Shown here piece by piece: positions 63,063 to 64,000 of a stretch of DNA of 64,000 nt. This stretch comes from Paracoccus albicereus. Its GTDB lineage: Bacteria; Pseudomonadota; Alphaproteobacteria; Rhodobacterales; Rhodobacteraceae. Location of the stretch: NCBI RefSeq assembly GCF_024359525.1, contig NZ_JAKZEU010000003.1:354701-418700 (forward strand), in the 5' to 3' direction. A program made the position numbers and the translations under genes. Every line of letters starts with the position of its first letter. Positions within the stretch are counted from its first letter, which is position 1. The notes beneath the pieces are model-generated. The model had not been told where the DNA came from. It saw nothing but the letters and a program-made list of their open reading frames with translations, and did not search any database.

Positions 63063-64000
63063 TCAACTGCCGCGCTTCAGCCGCTGCTGGACGAACCAGT
63101 CGAGCCGCTTCTTCAGATCGCGCTCGAAGCCACGCTCGACCGGCAGGTAGAGGACCGGCCGCTTCATCTCGTCCGGAAAGTAGTTCTGGCCGCTGAACGC
63201 ATCCTCGGCGTCGTGGTCATAGGCGTAGCCTGCGCCGTAACCCTGATCCTTCATCATCTGCGTCGGCGCGTTGAGGATGTGCGCGGGCGGCATCAGGCTG
63301 CCGGTGCGCTTGGCCTCTGCGCGTGCGCCCTTGTAGGCAGCGTAACCGGCGTTCGATTTCGGCGCGAGCGCCAGATAGATGACCGCCTGCGCCAGGGCGA
63401 GTTCGCCTTCGGGGCTGCCGAGCCGTTCGTAGATCGCCCAGGCATCAAGGCAATGACGTGCCGCGGATGGGTCCGCCAGCCCGATATCCTCGATCGCCAT
63501 GCGCGTGATGCGGCGGGCGAGATAGCGCGGATCCTCGCCGCCCTCCAGCATCCGGGAAAGCCAGTAGAGCGCGGCATCGGGATCGCTGCCGCGCACCGAT
63601 TTGTGCAACGCAGAGATCAGATTGTAATGCTCATCGCCCGACTTGTCGTATTTCGCCGCCCGCTTCATCAGCCGCTGTGACAGTGCCTCGGGTGTCAGCG
63701 GGGCGTCGATCTTCCACGCCATCACCTGCTCGATCAGGTTCAGTGCCGCACGTCCATCGCCGTCCGCCATCGTCAGCAACGCGTCACGAGCGGGGGGTGT
63801 CAGCGGTAGCTTGCGGCCGAGTTCAGATTCGGCGCGTTGTGCCAGCCGCTCAAGTTCGGCCAGCGACAGCCGTTCCAGAACGATGACCTGAGCGCGCGAC
63901 ATGAGCGCGGCGTTCAGTTCGAATGAAGGGTTCTCGGTCGTCGCCCCGACCAGAAGGATCGTGCCGTCTTCCATGTGCGGCAGGAAACTGTCCTGCTGTG
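63063..64000 (-). CDS. rarA: replication-associated recombination protein RarA (MgsA), 5' end missing
   Basis: The C-terminal 312 codons of an AAA+ ATPase that acts at stalled replication forks. The frame runs to the right window edge, where QQDSFLPHMEDGTILLVGATTENPSFE shows the sensor I/arginine-finger part of the ATPase core. SDEHYNLISALHKSVRGSDPDAALYWLSRML and the DAWAIYERLGSPEGELALAQA helices are typical of MgsA. The Walker A and B motifs lie outside the window. It heads the minus-strand string that continues into crcB, 31 bases away. Confidence 0.93.
   Translation of the reverse strand, partial: QQDSFLPHMEDGTILLVGATTENPSFELNAALMSRAQVIVLERLSLAELERLAQRAESELGRKLPLTPPARDALLTMADGDGRAALNLIEQVMAWKIDAPLTPEALSQRLMKRAAKYDKSGDEHYNLISALHKSVRGSDPDAALYWLSRMLEGGEDPRYLARRITRMAIEDIGLADPSAARHCLDAWAIYERLGSPEGELALAQAVIYLALAPKSNAGYAAYKGARAEAKRTGSLMPPAHILNAPTQMMKDQGYGAGYAYDHDAEDAFSGQNYFPDEMKRPVLYLPVERGFERDLKKRLDWFVQQRLKRGS

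Noticed and set aside
1..64000. Search by eye for CRISPR arrays, insertion sequences, prophage genes, toxin-antitoxin pairs and integrase/tRNA attachment sites.
   Set aside because: No regularly spaced repeats, transposase or phage proteins. tRNA-Arg at 52395 has an intact 3' end with no integrase or duplicated tRNA tail nearby.

Overview
The window is GC-rich, densely coding chromosomal DNA from an alphaproteobacterium. The gene set points to the Rhodobacteraceae/Paracoccaceae, in the Paracoccus-Rhodobacter range: a Bzt/Aap-type amino-acid ABC transporter, a fused YlxR-YlxQ protein, an NDUFS4-like complex I subunit, an ATP12 chaperone, TspO, and a response regulator fused to a PP2C phosphatase. 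The family assignment comes from protein resemblance, not a database search; the genus is left open. I see 68 protein or RNA genes, many in strings with 4-base ATGA/GTGA overlaps. There is no insertion sequence, prophage, CRISPR array, rRNA or plasmid function. No gene-free stretch exceeds 300 bases; the longest are 6935-7202, 28630-28902 and 35946-36206.

Layout. 0-9.5 kb: a small HNH nuclease, a DUF2254 membrane protein, a periplasmic DsbA-type oxidoreductase, two GT61-type glycosyltransferases tail to tail, an acyl-CoA synthetase, a CAP-domain secreted protein and an ABC exporter. 9.6-13.6 kb: a tightly coupled minus-strand operon (cinA-like domain, GNAT, BadF-type amino-sugar kinase, nagA, MTA/SAH nucleosidase). 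13.7-24.2 kb: map, a FemAB-like protein, ridA with a glycerophosphodiesterase, smc, mog, a BCCT transporter and argG. 24.3-28.6 kb: a glutathione transferase, ilvA, an orphan HPt protein divergent from a receiver-PP2C phosphatase, and a Nudix enzyme. 28.9-34.8 kb: hslO, a CoA-type Nudix enzyme, cca, an ABC exporter and a TrmA-family RNA methyltransferase in one coupled operon. 34.8-37.5 kb: envelope genes (two L,D-transpeptidases around a CAP lipoprotein) and a hydrophilic unknown. 37.6-44.2 kb: hemH, a methyltransferase, comF, grxC, a nitrilase-family amidase, marR, ubiG, a proline iminopeptidase and tspO.

44.1-49.8 kb is the classic rimP-nusA-ylxR-infB transcription/translation operon, with a promoter inside the end of tspO and a terminator-like hairpin in its leader. 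50-55.4 kb holds an XRE regulator, a quinone oxidoreductase, a Bax-inhibitor-1 protein, tRNA-Arg(TCT), a lysozyme inhibitor, GNAT, the complex I subunit, Cu/Zn superoxide dismutase, two I78-type inhibitor proteins and a small secreted unknown. 55.4-60.1 kb is the polar/acidic amino-acid ABC transporter. 60.2-64 kb is a minus-strand string: rarA (cut by the window edge), crcB, rluC-like, a HAD phosphatase and ATP12.

Most of this is core-genome content. I did not find a clearly new multi-gene system. The observations most worth a second look are the HPt/PP2C signalling pair, the cluster of envelope-defence proteins at 52.5-55.4 kb, the amino-sugar operon with an MTA/SAH nucleosidase and no nagB, the rimP leader, and several unusual start or promoter arrangements.
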